Source: Rhodocyclaceae bacterium (lineage in GTDB: Bacteria > Pseudomonadota > Gammaproteobacteria > Burkholderiales > Rhodocyclaceae). From it: a stretch of DNA of 32,346 bases. Below the pieces are notes generated by a model. The model searched no databases and was not told where the DNA came from. It saw only the letters and a list, made by a program, of their open reading frames with translations. Location: contig JAEUNJ010000218.1 of assembly GCA_016791145.1 (NCBI GenBank), positions 1 to 32,346 of the forward strand, written 5' to 3'. Position 1 is the first letter of the stretch; every line of letters starts with the position of its first letter. Below are positions 24,655 through 32,208 of the stretch, one piece after another. Made by a program: the position numbers and the translations under genes.

Positions 24655-25445
24655 GATGTCGTCGTGGGCAGGTCGGGCAGCGGCCGGATGGCATAGCCGG
24701 CGCCTTCCAGACCCCGGCGCAACGCGGCCGCGACGGCCACCGCCTCGGCGTTGTCCCCGTGCACGCAGATGCTGTCGATGGCGGTCGGCAAGCGCTTGCC
24801 CGACAGGGAGACCAGGGCCCCTTCCTCGAGCATCCGCAGCACGTGGGCCAGGCTCGCCGCGGCCCCGTGGACGAAGGCGCCGGGGCGGCCGCGCGGCACG
24901 AGCTGGCCGTCGTCGGTGTAGGCCCGGTCGGCGAAGACCTCGACGGCGACGCGACATCCGGCCTCGCGCCCGGCCGCCAGCAGTTCCGAGCAGGCGGGGG
25001 CCAGCAGGATCAGCGCCGGGTCCACGGCCCGCACGGCGCGGGCGATGGCTGCCGCGACGGGCCGCTCGGCGCAGGCCACGTTGTTCAGGGCCCCGTGGGG
25101 CTTTACGTGGCTGACCCGGGCGCCCTCCATCGCCGCGATGCCGGCCAGGGCGCCGACCTGGTAGGCCACCAGGGCCTCGATTTCGCGCGGCGCCATGTCC
25201 AGGCGCCGGCGACCGAAACCCTGCAGGTCCGGGTAGGAAGGGTGGGCGCCGATGGAGACGCCCCGCGCCACCGCCGCCGCCACGCTGCGGCGCATGACTT
25301 CCGGATCGCCGCCGTGGAAACCGCAGGCCAGGTTGGCCGAGGCCACCACGCCGAGCAGGGCCTCGTCGGCTCCCATGGTCCAGGCGCCGAAGCTCTCGCC
25401 CAGGTCGGCATTCAGGTTGATGGATTTCGGTTCGGCGGCGGCCAT
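24651..25445 (-). CDS. pxpA: LamB/YcsF family protein, 5-oxoprolinase subunit A
   Basis: A 264-residue protein with the family motifs INLNADLGESFGAW, ANLACGFHGGDP, IGAHPSYPDLQGFGRR, VKPHGALNN, EVFADRAYTDDGQLVPR and ICVHGDN. PxpA works with PxpB and PxpC to hydrolyse 5-oxoproline to glutamate at the cost of ATP. Neither pxpB nor pxpC is in this window, so the complex would have to be completed elsewhere. The start at 25445 gives MAAAEPKSINLN; a longer frame to 25562 reads as non-coding. The gene overlaps nnr by 4 bp, which links oxoproline salvage and NAD(P)HX repair, both damage-repair functions. Confidence 0.92.
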   Translation of the reverse strand: MAAAEPKSINLNADLGESFGAWTMGADEALLGVVASANLACGFHGGDPEVMRRSVAAAVARGVSIGAHPSYPDLQGFGRRRLDMAPREIEALVAYQVGALAGIAAMEGARVSHVKPHGALNNVACAERPVAAAIARAVRAVDPALILLAPACSELLAAGREAGCRVAVEVFADRAYTDDGQLVPRGRPGAFVHGAAASLAHVLRMLEEGALVSLSGKRLPTAIDSICVHGDNAEAVAVAAALRRGLEGAGYAIRPLPDLPTTTS

Positions 25446-25597
25446 GGCGGTAGTCGGGCAGGGCGGCGGTGATTCCGGAAGGAAGTGTAGCGCGTGGAAG
25501 GGACGGCGTCCCGGCCACCCCCGCACCGGACGTCCTGCCTCGAATTCGGTGTAGGGTTCCACCTGTCCCGCGACCCTTCCGAGATCCTGCCGAGCCC

Positions 25598-27508
25598 ATG
25601 CGCGTCCTGTCCCTGATCCCCCCGATGACGCAGCTCAACGTGCCCTACCCGTCGACGGCCTACCTGACGGGTTTCCTGCGCGCGCAGGGCGTGGACGCGG
25701 TACAGGAGGACCTGGCCCTGGCCCTGGTCCTGCGCCTGTTCTCGCCGGAAGGGCTGGCGCAGGTCGCGGCGTGCGTCGAGGCGCTGCCGGCGAAGAAGCG
25801 CGGGCACAGGGCGAAGGCCTTCGTCGAACGTCTCGACGCCTATGCGGCAACCATCGGCCCGGCGATCGGCTTCCTGCAGGGCCGCGACCCCAGCCTGGCC
25901 CACCGGATCGCCGGGCGCGCCTTCCTGCCCGAGGGATCCCGGTTCCAGGCCCTCGAGGTCTACGTGGATCCGGAAGGCGGCGACCCCCTGGCCTGGGCCT
26001 TCGGGGCCCTGGGCTTGCAGGATCGGGCCCGGCACCTGGCGACCCTCTACCTGGACGACATCGCCGACGTGCTGCGCGAGGCGGTGGATCCGCGCTTCGA
26101 GTTCGTGCGCTATGCCGAATCCCTGGTCCTCGGCCAGGCGGCCTTCGATCCGCTGGACCAGGCCCTGGCCGCCCCGGCGAACCTGGTGGATCGCACCCTG
26201 CAGGACCTGGCGGCCGAGGCCGTGGCGCGCCACCGGCCCGGACTGGTGCTGGTGTCCGTCCCCTTTCCCGGTGCCGTGTACGGCGCCTTCCGCATCGCCC
26301 AGGCCGTCCGGCGGGCCGCCCCCGGGGTGCCCCTCGTCCTGGGCGGCGGGTACGTGAACACGGAACTGCGCCGGCTGTCCGAGCCGCGGGTGTTCGACCA
26401 CTTCGATTTCGTCTGCCTCGACGCCGGCGAGCGGCCGCTGCTGGCCCTGCTCGATCACCTGGCCGGCGGCCGGCCGGTGGAGGGGCTCGTGCGCACCTTC
26501 GTGCGGGTCGGCGGGGAAGTCCGGTACGTGGATGCCGGTGAACCCGACCTGCCCTTCGCCCAGGTCGGCACGCCGACCTGGGACGGACTGCCCCTGGACC
26601 GCTACCTGTCGCTGCTCGACATGCTGAACCCGATGCACGGGCTCTGGTCGGAGCGGGGCTGGAACAAGCTGACCGTGGCCCACGGCTGCTACTGGAAGAA
26701 ATGCAGCTTCTGCGACACCGGGCTCGACTACATCGCCCGCTACGACCCCCTCGACGCCCGCGTCCTCGCCGACCGCATCGACGCCGTGATCGCCGAGACC
26801 GGACAGACGGGCTTCCATTTCGTCGACGAGGCGGCGCCGCCGAAGGCGCTGTCGGCCCTGGCCGGGGAACTGGAAAGGCGGGGCCGGGCGATCTCCTGGT
26901 GGACCAATATCCGCTTCGAGAAGTCCTTCACCCCCGGACTCTGCGCCCGGCTCGCGGCGAGCGGCTGCATCGCCGTCTCCGGGGGGCTGGAGGTGGCCTC
27001 CGACAGGCTGCTGGCGCTGATGCAGAAGGGGGTGTCGGTGGACCAGGTGGCGCGGGTCACCCATGCCTTCAGCGAGGCCGGCATCCTGGTCCATGCCTAC
27101 CTCATGTACGGCTTCCCGACCCAGACGGTGCAGGACACGGTGGATGCCCTCGAGTACGTGCGGCAGCTCTTCGCGGCGGGCTGCATCCAGTCCGGCTTCT
27201 TCCACCGGTTCGCATGCACCGTGCATTCCCCGGTGGGCCGCCACCCGGAGCGCTACGGCATCACGCTGAAACCCCTGCCCGCGGGCGGCTTCGCCCGCAA
27301 CGACGTGCGCTTCACCGACCCGACGGGCGCCGACCATGCCGCGCTGGGCGTCGGCCTCAACAAGGCGCTGTACAACTACATGCACGGCCTCGGACTCGAT
27401 GAGGACGTGCGCGCCTGGTTCGACCGGCCCGTGCCGCGCAGCCGGGTGCCGCGGCACGCCATTTCCCGGGCCCTGGGCGGGCGGGCCGGGACGGCGGCCG
27501 GCGCCTGA
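25598..27508 (+). CDS. B12-binding-type radical SAM protein
   Basis: A 636-residue protein. The N-terminal half contains a cobalamin-binding-like Rossmann region (about 200-300: RPGLVLVSVPFPGAVYGAFRIAQAV, APGVPLVLGGGYVNTEL, FDFVCLDAGERPLLALL), but I see no DxHxxG motif, so cobalamin may be bound base-off or not at all. The radical SAM core starts at VAHGCYWKKCSFCD with Cys364, Cys369 and Cys372, a CX4CX2C spacing instead of the common CX3CX2C. Further on are GFHFVDEAAPPKALSAL, SGGLEVASDRLLALMQKGV and HAYLMYGFPTQTVQDTVDAL, the usual barrel strands. The C-terminus is a species-specific tail. Start ATG 25598, since the frame upstream looks non-coding; the ribosome-binding site is weak. It stands alone, divergent from pxpA; product and substrate unknown. 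Confidence 0.88.
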   Translation: MRVLSLIPPMTQLNVPYPSTAYLTGFLRAQGVDAVQEDLALALVLRLFSPEGLAQVAACVEALPAKKRGHRAKAFVERLDAYAATIGPAIGFLQGRDPSLAHRIAGRAFLPEGSRFQALEVYVDPEGGDPLAWAFGALGLQDRARHLATLYLDDIADVLREAVDPRFEFVRYAESLVLGQAAFDPLDQALAAPANLVDRTLQDLAAEAVARHRPGLVLVSVPFPGAVYGAFRIAQAVRRAAPGVPLVLGGGYVNTELRRLSEPRVFDHFDFVCLDAGERPLLALLDHLAGGRPVEGLVRTFVRVGGEVRYVDAGEPDLPFAQVGTPTWDGLPLDRYLSLLDMLNPMHGLWSERGWNKLTVAHGCYWKKCSFCDTGLDYIARYDPLDARVLADRIDAVIAETGQTGFHFVDEAAPPKALSALAGELERRGRAISWWTNIRFEKSFTPGLCARLAASGCIAVSGGLEVASDRLLALMQKGVSVDQVARVTHAFSEAGILVHAYLMYGFPTQTVQDTVDALEYVRQLFAAGCIQSGFFHRFACTVHSPVGRHPERYGITLKPLPAGGFARNDVRFTDPTGADHAALGVGLNKALYNYMHGLGLDEDVRAWFDRPVPRSRVPRHAISRALGGRAGTAAGA

Positions 27509-27516
27509 GCCGCGCG

Positions 27517-27539
27517 GGCCGGACCTGGATCTTCCGGCC
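27517..27539. terminator. Hairpin between convergent genes, possible terminator
   Basis: GGCCGGA (27517-27523) pairs with TCCGGCC (27533-27539) over a 9-base loop, 9 bp after the radical SAM stop codon and 33 bp before the larB end. There is no T-run, so function is uncertain. Confidence 0.35.
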
Positions 27540-27571
27540 GGCACACGACGGGCGACCTGCGCGCGCGGCCC

Positions 27572-28255
27572 TCAGGCGGCGTCGCGGGGCCGCAGCAGGT
27601 TCAGGATGCGCAGGGCCGCCTGGGCGCCGCCGAAGCCGTTGTCGATGTTCACCGCCACGACCCCCGGCGCGCAGCTTCCCAGGGCGCTGTGGAAGGCCAG
27701 GTGGCCGCCGCTGCCGACGCCGTAGCCGACGGAGGTGGGCACGGCGATGACCGGCGCGCTGACGAGTCCGGCGAGCACGCTGAAGAGGGCGCCCTCCATG
27801 CCCGCCACGGCAACCACGACCCGGTGCTCCCGGATCTCCTCCAGGCGGGCCATCAGGCGCCAGAGCCCCGCCACGCCCACGTCGGCGATCTGCCGGGCAC
27901 CGACCCCGGCGAACTGCAGCGTGCGGCCCACCTCGCGCGCCACCGGGGCGTCCGACATGCCGGCGCTGACCACCGCCACGTGGGCGTCGGGGGCATGGGG
28001 CGCCGGGCCCAGGATGGCGGTCCGCGAGACCTCGTCGTAATCCAGGGCATCCCGGCTCGCGGCCGGCAGCCGGCCGAAGACCTCCGTGGACAGCCGGGTG
28101 ACCAGCAGGCGGCGCGATTGCGCGGCGGCGTTCTCCAGGATGCCGGCGAGGCAGGCGACCGTCTTGCCCTCCGCGAACACGGCCTCGCACAGGCCGGTGC
28201 GCGCCTCGCGCTCCCAGTCCATGACCGCCTGCACGTCGGGGAATTCAGCCGGCAT
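27572..28255 (-). CDS. larB: Pyridinium-3,5-bisthiocarboxylic acid mononucleotide pathway carboxylase/hydrolase LarB
   Basis: First enzyme of nickel-pincer nucleotide synthesis: it carboxylates nicotinic acid adenine dinucleotide and hydrolyses the pyrophosphate to give the biscarboxylic mononucleotide. The 227-residue chain has the PurE-like domain: RTGLCEAVFAEGKTVACLAGI in the N-terminal part, VAVVSAGMSDAPVAREVGRT, DVGVAGLWRLM, VVVAVAGMEGALFSVLAGL and APVIAVPTSVGYG. The N-terminus is a little shorter than in many LarB proteins (about 245), but the catalytic core is complete. Its ATG (28255) lies inside the end of larE (11-bp overlap), so the two are translated together. It is the last gene of the operon. 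Confidence 0.94.
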   Translation of the reverse strand: MPAEFPDVQAVMDWEREARTGLCEAVFAEGKTVACLAGILENAAAQSRRLLVTRLSTEVFGRLPAASRDALDYDEVSRTAILGPAPHAPDAHVAVVSAGMSDAPVAREVGRTLQFAGVGARQIADVGVAGLWRLMARLEEIREHRVVVAVAGMEGALFSVLAGLVSAPVIAVPTSVGYGVGSGGHLAFHSALGSCAPGVVAVNIDNGFGGAQAALRILNLLRPRDAA

Positions 28256-29042
28256 CGACGAAGGCGGAACCCTGGCGGTAGGGCACGATCGCCCGGAAGG
28301 GCAGGTCCGTTTCGCCGCACAGGCGGCGCGCCTTCTCCTCAAGGGCCGGCGCGAGGGTTTCGTCGATGGCCTCCTTGACCTCGACGAAGACGCCCTGGGC
28401 GCGGATGCGGACCCGCACGGTGATCCGGTCCCCGAGGGCCTCGCGGAATTCCGATTCGAGCCGGTCGATGAAATCCAGTTCGCCGGCCCGGATGGGCATG
28501 CCGGTTTCCACGCGGCTGGCCAGGCAGGGCTGGGCGGGCAGTTCCGCGCAGTCCAGGCCGTGATGCCGGGCGATGATCCGGATGTCGCGCTTGGCGATGC
28601 CGCTTTCCACGAAGGGATGCACCACGCCGTGCTCCGCGGCGGCCTTCAGGCCCGGGCGGTAGTCGGAAAGGTCGTCCCGGTTGGTTCCGGAGGCGATGGG
28701 GCGGTCGGTGATCGTCCGGATGGTGCCGTAGAGATTGGTCTTGCAGTAATAGCAGCGATCGTAGGGATTCGCGACGTAGTTGGGGTCCGCCATCTCTCCG
28801 GCCACCAGTTCCCGGAGTTCCCAGCCCTGGGCTTCGGCGTGCCGGCGTACCCGGACGGTCGCCGCCGGCGGCACCGCCGGCGATACCGCGTGGACGATCA
28901 GCGGCGGGACGCCCATGACCTTCCGGGCCACGGTGGCGAGGGTCAGGCTGTCCACGCCGCCGCTCACGGCGATGGCCAGCGCGGGATAGCCCTGGAGGAC
29001 GCCGGTCAGGCGCCGTTCGATCTCCACAACCTCGTGCTTCAT
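28245..29042 (-). CDS. larE: ATP-dependent sacrificial sulfur transferase LarE
   Basis: A 265-residue PP-loop enzyme that adenylates and thiolates the pincer precursor. The P-loop is SGGVDS (27-32). Three cysteines, Cys97 and Cys100 in DRCYYCK and Cys173 in PAQPCLASR, are in the positions I expect for LarE proteins that carry a [4Fe-4S] cluster (as in the Thermotoga type); a single-cysteine LarE such as that of Lactobacillus plantarum gives up its own cysteine sulfur. If so, this enzyme would be a catalytic, non-sacrificial version. Other family motifs: ASGTNRDDLSDYRPGL and RVETGMPI. It overlaps larC by the ATGA at 29042-29039. Confidence 0.94.
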   Translation of the reverse strand: MKHEVVEIERRLTGVLQGYPALAIAVSGGVDSLTLATVARKVMGVPPLIVHAVSPAVPPAATVRVRRHAEAQGWELRELVAGEMADPNYVANPYDRCYYCKTNLYGTIRTITDRPIASGTNRDDLSDYRPGLKAAAEHGVVHPFVESGIAKRDIRIIARHHGLDCAELPAQPCLASRVETGMPIRAGELDFIDRLESEFREALGDRITVRVRIRAQGVFVEVKEAIDETLAPALEEKARRLCGETDLPFRAIVPYRQGSAFVDAG

Positions 29043-30361
29043 GGTGAACCTTCCTCCGTCTGCCTGCGCGCCCGTCGCTCGAAGAGGTCGCCGGCGGGCG
29101 CCAGGTCGTCGCTTTCGACCTTGCGCGTGCGTAGGCCCTTCGGGCGGATGACTTCCTTGATCCGCAAGCCCCCCTCGGAACGCCGGTGATGGCGCTTCAG
29201 GACCACCCGGTTCATCGTGGAATAGCGGAAACCGATGGTGGAGGTCTCGTGGAAGACGGCCTCCACGCAGTCGTCCAGGTAACCCGGTTCCACCAGCATC
29301 CGGAAACTGGTGACGGGACGGCCCTTCTTGCCCTGGCCGGCCAGCAGCACCAGGTCGAGGATGCCGTCGAGGGCCCGCAGCCGCGTCGCGGCGATGCCGA
29401 TCTCCTCGCCCGTCATGTCGTCCACGTCGAACTCCAGGGCAATGACGTCGTCGGCCTCGAAGGCATCCTCGTGGTCCGGGTCGAAGGCCAGCACGCGCAG
29501 GACGTTGGCGACGCCGGCCAGGTCCCGCGACCCGGCGCCGTAGCCCGATGCGACCAGCATCCCGGCGGGCTTGCGGCGGCAGTGCTCCGGCGGCACCAGG
29601 TAGCGGAGGATGGCGGCGCCGGTGGGCGTCACCCGTTCCCCGGGCACGGCATCCGCGTGCCACGGGTAGCCTTCCAGGATGCGGGCGGTGGCGGGGGCCG
29701 GCACGGGCAGCCATCCATGGGCCGTCTTCACGCGGCCGCTGCCCAGCGGCAGGGCTTCCAGGCTCCAGGTCACGGTGCCGAGGGCGGCGACGATGCTGCC
29801 CGCCGCCACCACGTCCATCAGGGAATCGAAGCCGGCCAGTTCATGGAAATGCACGTCGTCGAGGGGCTGGTCGTGGATGCCGGACTCGGCCCGGGCCAGG
29901 ATCTCCAGGATGCCGAGCGCGTGCATGGCCGTGGCGGCGGGCAGGCCCGCCCCTTCGATCCGCGCCCGCAGCGAGCGGTAATCGCCGTCCGGGGCTGCGG
30001 CATGGGCGCCCCCGCCGGCCGGCACGGCGGCCGGTCCGTTGCCGGCCCGGGGCGCGGGGCGGTACGGCCGGGCCTCCCGGGCCTCGCCCCGGTCGGCGGC
30101 GGCGGGCTCGCCGGCATCCCCTTCCCCGGCGGGCGGTCCGGCCGCGGTCCCCTCGGCGCCGGGGAGCGAGAAATGCGTCGCCGATATGCCGTGCCGCATG
30201 ACGCGCCGGACGCCGGGTTCGCCGGCCTCCGGCGGCAGGACCGCCGCCACGTCCGCCAGGACCGGATCCCGGAATTCCGGGAACGCGTCCAGCACCGCCG
30301 CGACGAACATGTCGCCGGCGATACCCCCGACGGGTTGGAGGTGCAGGTGGCGGGCGCTCAT
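29039..30361 (-). CDS. larC: Nickel insertion protein LarC (single-frame)
   Basis: A 440-residue protein that inserts nickel into the pincer nucleotide at the expense of CTP. The start GGIAGDMFVAAVLDA, the middle DDVHFHELAGFDSLMDVVAAG and PLGSGRVKTAHGWLPVPAPAT, and the C-terminal EFDVDDMTGEEIGIAATRL and ETSTIGFRYSTMNR are all family features. In Lactobacillus plantarum LarC needs a programmed frameshift to join two halves; here one frame encodes the whole protein. Residues about 68-127 are an Ala/Gly/Pro/Arg low-complexity linker, where many LarC proteins have a His-rich stretch; this one has almost no histidine there. The ATG overlaps the stop codon of the epimerase gene (ATGA at 30361-30358). 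Confidence 0.94.
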   Translation of the reverse strand: MSARHLHLQPVGGIAGDMFVAAVLDAFPEFRDPVLADVAAVLPPEAGEPGVRRVMRHGISATHFSLPGAEGTAAGPPAGEGDAGEPAAADRGEAREARPYRPAPRAGNGPAAVPAGGGAHAAAPDGDYRSLRARIEGAGLPAATAMHALGILEILARAESGIHDQPLDDVHFHELAGFDSLMDVVAAGSIVAALGTVTWSLEALPLGSGRVKTAHGWLPVPAPATARILEGYPWHADAVPGERVTPTGAAILRYLVPPEHCRRKPAGMLVASGYGAGSRDLAGVANVLRVLAFDPDHEDAFEADDVIALEFDVDDMTGEEIGIAATRLRALDGILDLVLLAGQGKKGRPVTSFRMLVEPGYLDDCVEAVFHETSTIGFRYSTMNRVVLKRHHRRSEGGLRIKEVIRPKGLRTRKVESDDLAPAGDLFERRARRQTEEGSP

Positions 30362-31284
30362 GCCGGGCCGCGGGTCCCCCGCACCAGGGCGATGTGTTCC
30401 CGGAATCCTTCCGCCAGGCTGTAGTCCGGCGCCCAGCCCAACTCCCGGCGGGCCGCCGAGTCGTCGTAGGCCAGGGGATAGGGGTTGCTGGAGGCCGCCG
30501 CCGTGGCATCGAAGGCGATGTCGGCCTCGGGGCAGACTTCCCGCGCCACCGCCATGGCCTCGCGGACGGAGTACAGGCCGCCCATGATGTTGTAGCCGAC
30601 CCGGGGCAGGTCGTCCCGGTCCAGCACCAGCAGCAGGGCCTTGCAGGCGTCCTTCACGTACAGCCAGTCGCCCTTCTCCTCGGGGAACCCGATGCGCAGG
30701 GGCTCCCGGCGGGCCAGGGCATCGAGCAGCTTCGACGAATAGGCGGCCGTGATGCCGTTCTCGCGCCCCGGGCCATAGACCCAGGGAAAGCGCACCGCGC
30801 CGACCTGCAGTCCGTGCTTCGTCCTGTACCAGCGCAACAGGTGCTCGCAGGCGAGCTTGGTCTGGCCGTAGATCGTGGCCGGCTCCTTGACCGCGTCATC
30901 GGCCACCGGTTCCGGCAGGCCCCGGCCGAAGACGGAGATGGAACTGGTGAACACGAAGCGCTGCAATCCGGCGGCGAGCCCCGCATCGAGCAGGAACTGG
31001 GTGGACCGGAAGTTGATCTCCCAGCCGCGCAGCGGGTTTTCCTCGCAGGGTGCGGCGAGCCAGGACACCAGGTGGATCACCGCCTCGGGCCGCTGGCCCA
31101 GCATGATCTTGTAGACCTCCTCGGCCCGCGACACGTCCAGCCGGTGCCAGGAGATTCCGGCCGCCGGCGCCGCATCCCGCGGCGGCTGCAGGTCGGTGGC
31201 GACGACCTCGTGGCCCCGCCCGGCCAGCATGGGGACCAGATAGCGCCCGATGAATCCGGCGGCGCCGGTGACGAGGATCTTCAC
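30358..31284 (-). CDS. NAD-dependent epimerase/dehydratase (extended SDR)
   Basis: A 308-residue extended short-chain dehydrogenase. NAD-binding GAAGFIG at 7-13 and Asp31 as NAD-selecting acid, then HLVSWLAAP, the active-site FTSSISVFG (Ser near 115), and catalytic Tyr139/Lys143 in YGQTK, followed by VRFPWVYGPGRENG. The family acts on nucleotide sugars or sugar acids (4-epimerases, dehydratases, uronate dehydrogenases); the substrate is unknown. The start is GTG 31284, overlapping the stop codon of the dehydrogenase upstream (GTGA), and the stop overlaps larC, so it is firmly inside the nickel-pincer operon. The position suggests that it prepares or uses the substrate of the pincer enzyme. 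Confidence 0.9.
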   Translation of the reverse strand: MKILVTGAAGFIGRYLVPMLAGRGHEVVATDLQPPRDAAPAAGISWHRLDVSRAEEVYKIMLGQRPEAVIHLVSWLAAPCEENPLRGWEINFRSTQFLLDAGLAAGLQRFVFTSSISVFGRGLPEPVADDAVKEPATIYGQTKLACEHLLRWYRTKHGLQVGAVRFPWVYGPGRENGITAAYSSKLLDALARREPLRIGFPEEKGDWLYVKDACKALLLVLDRDDLPRVGYNIMGGLYSVREAMAVAREVCPEADIAFDATAAASSNPYPLAYDDSAARRELGWAPDYSLAEGFREHIALVRGTRGPA

Positions 31285-32174
31285 GATTGTTCCTCCCGGC
31301 CGGCCCAGAACTGCCTAACCGCCTGCCACATCACCGAGGTGTCCGTCGCCCCGTACCCCTGGGCGAGGGCCGCCCGGTTCAGGAAGTCGACGGCGCGGCC
31401 CACGACCAGCGGTGCGCCGGCCGCCTCCGCCATCTCCAGGCCCAGGCGCACGTCCTTGACCAGCAGGGAAACGGTGAAGGTCGGGTCGGCGTAGCGCTCC
31501 TCGGCGATCCGGCCGCCCAGTTCCCGGAACAGGTTGCTCACCGTCCCCGCCTGGCTGGCGGTGATGATCTCGTAGAGCCGGCCCGGCGCGATGCCGACCT
31601 GCTCGGCGACGGCCATCATCTCGGCGGTCATCGCGTTGATGGCGCCGAACATGAGCTGGTTCAGCAGCTTCACCTTGTGGCCGGCACCGGAATCCCCCAC
31701 GTGCACGATGCTTCCGGCGATCATCCCGAGGAGCGGCCTGACTTCGTCCAGCACGGCGGCGTCGCCCCCCGCCGGAATGGCCCATTTCCCGACCGTGGAG
31801 GGCCGCCCGAGCACCGGCGCGTCCACGTAGCCGATGCCGGCCCTTCCTGCCGCCGTGGCCATGGCGACGGTGTTCTCCGGAGAACTGGTGCACATGTCGA
31901 TGATGACGCTGCCGGCGCCCAGCGTCGTCAGCAGGCCGCCGGGCCCGGCGACGCATTCCGCGATCTCCGCCGGTCCGGGCAGGAAGAGGACGACCCAGTC
32001 GCAATGGCGCCCGAGATCGGCCACCGTGTCCGACATCGCCACGCCGGCCTGGGCGGCGGCCGCCGCGCATCCGGCGAAGGCGTCGTAACCCCGCACCGGG
32101 ATTCCGGCTTCGATCAGCCGGCCGGCCACGGTGCGGCCCATGACGCCGGTGCCGACGATTCCCACGCGCTTCAT
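31281..32174 (-). CDS. NAD(P)-dependent beta-hydroxyacid dehydrogenase (3-hydroxyisobutyrate dehydrogenase family)
   Basis: A 297-residue protein of the HIBADH/tartronate-semialdehyde-reductase family. Motifs: Rossmann loop GIVGTGVMG (5-13), VVLFLPGPAEI, IIDMCTSSPENT with the substrate-contacting Ser/Thr, and GAGHKVKLLNQLM with the catalytic Lys169 and Asn172. The substrate loop reads DAPVLGRPSTVGKWAI instead of the common DAPVSGG..GA..G, so the substrate may differ from the well-known members. Enzymes of this family oxidise or reduce beta-hydroxy acids such as 3-hydroxyisobutyrate, glycerate or gluconate derivatives. GAGGAAGGAAAG lies just before the ATG. It starts 34 bp after the LarA-like fragment and its stop overlaps the GTG of the epimerase. 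Confidence 0.9.
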   Translation of the reverse strand: MKRVGIVGTGVMGRTVAGRLIEAGIPVRGYDAFAGCAAAAAQAGVAMSDTVADLGRHCDWVVLFLPGPAEIAECVAGPGGLLTTLGAGSVIIDMCTSSPENTVAMATAAGRAGIGYVDAPVLGRPSTVGKWAIPAGGDAAVLDEVRPLLGMIAGSIVHVGDSGAGHKVKLLNQLMFGAINAMTAEMMAVAEQVGIAPGRLYEIITASQAGTVSNLFRELGGRIAEERYADPTFTVSLLVKDVRLGLEMAEAAGAPLVVGRAVDFLNRAALAQGYGATDTSVMWQAVRQFWAGREEQS

Positions 32175-32208
32175 GGCTTTCCTTCCTCGCTACGGGACGC
32201 CGGTCCCC

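Noticed and set aside
24655..25638. In-frame upstream extension of the NAD(P)HX repair enzyme to 814 codons
   Set aside because: The extension lies out of frame over pxpA and reads as non-coding; the ATG at 24654 overlapping the pxpA stop is the natural start.
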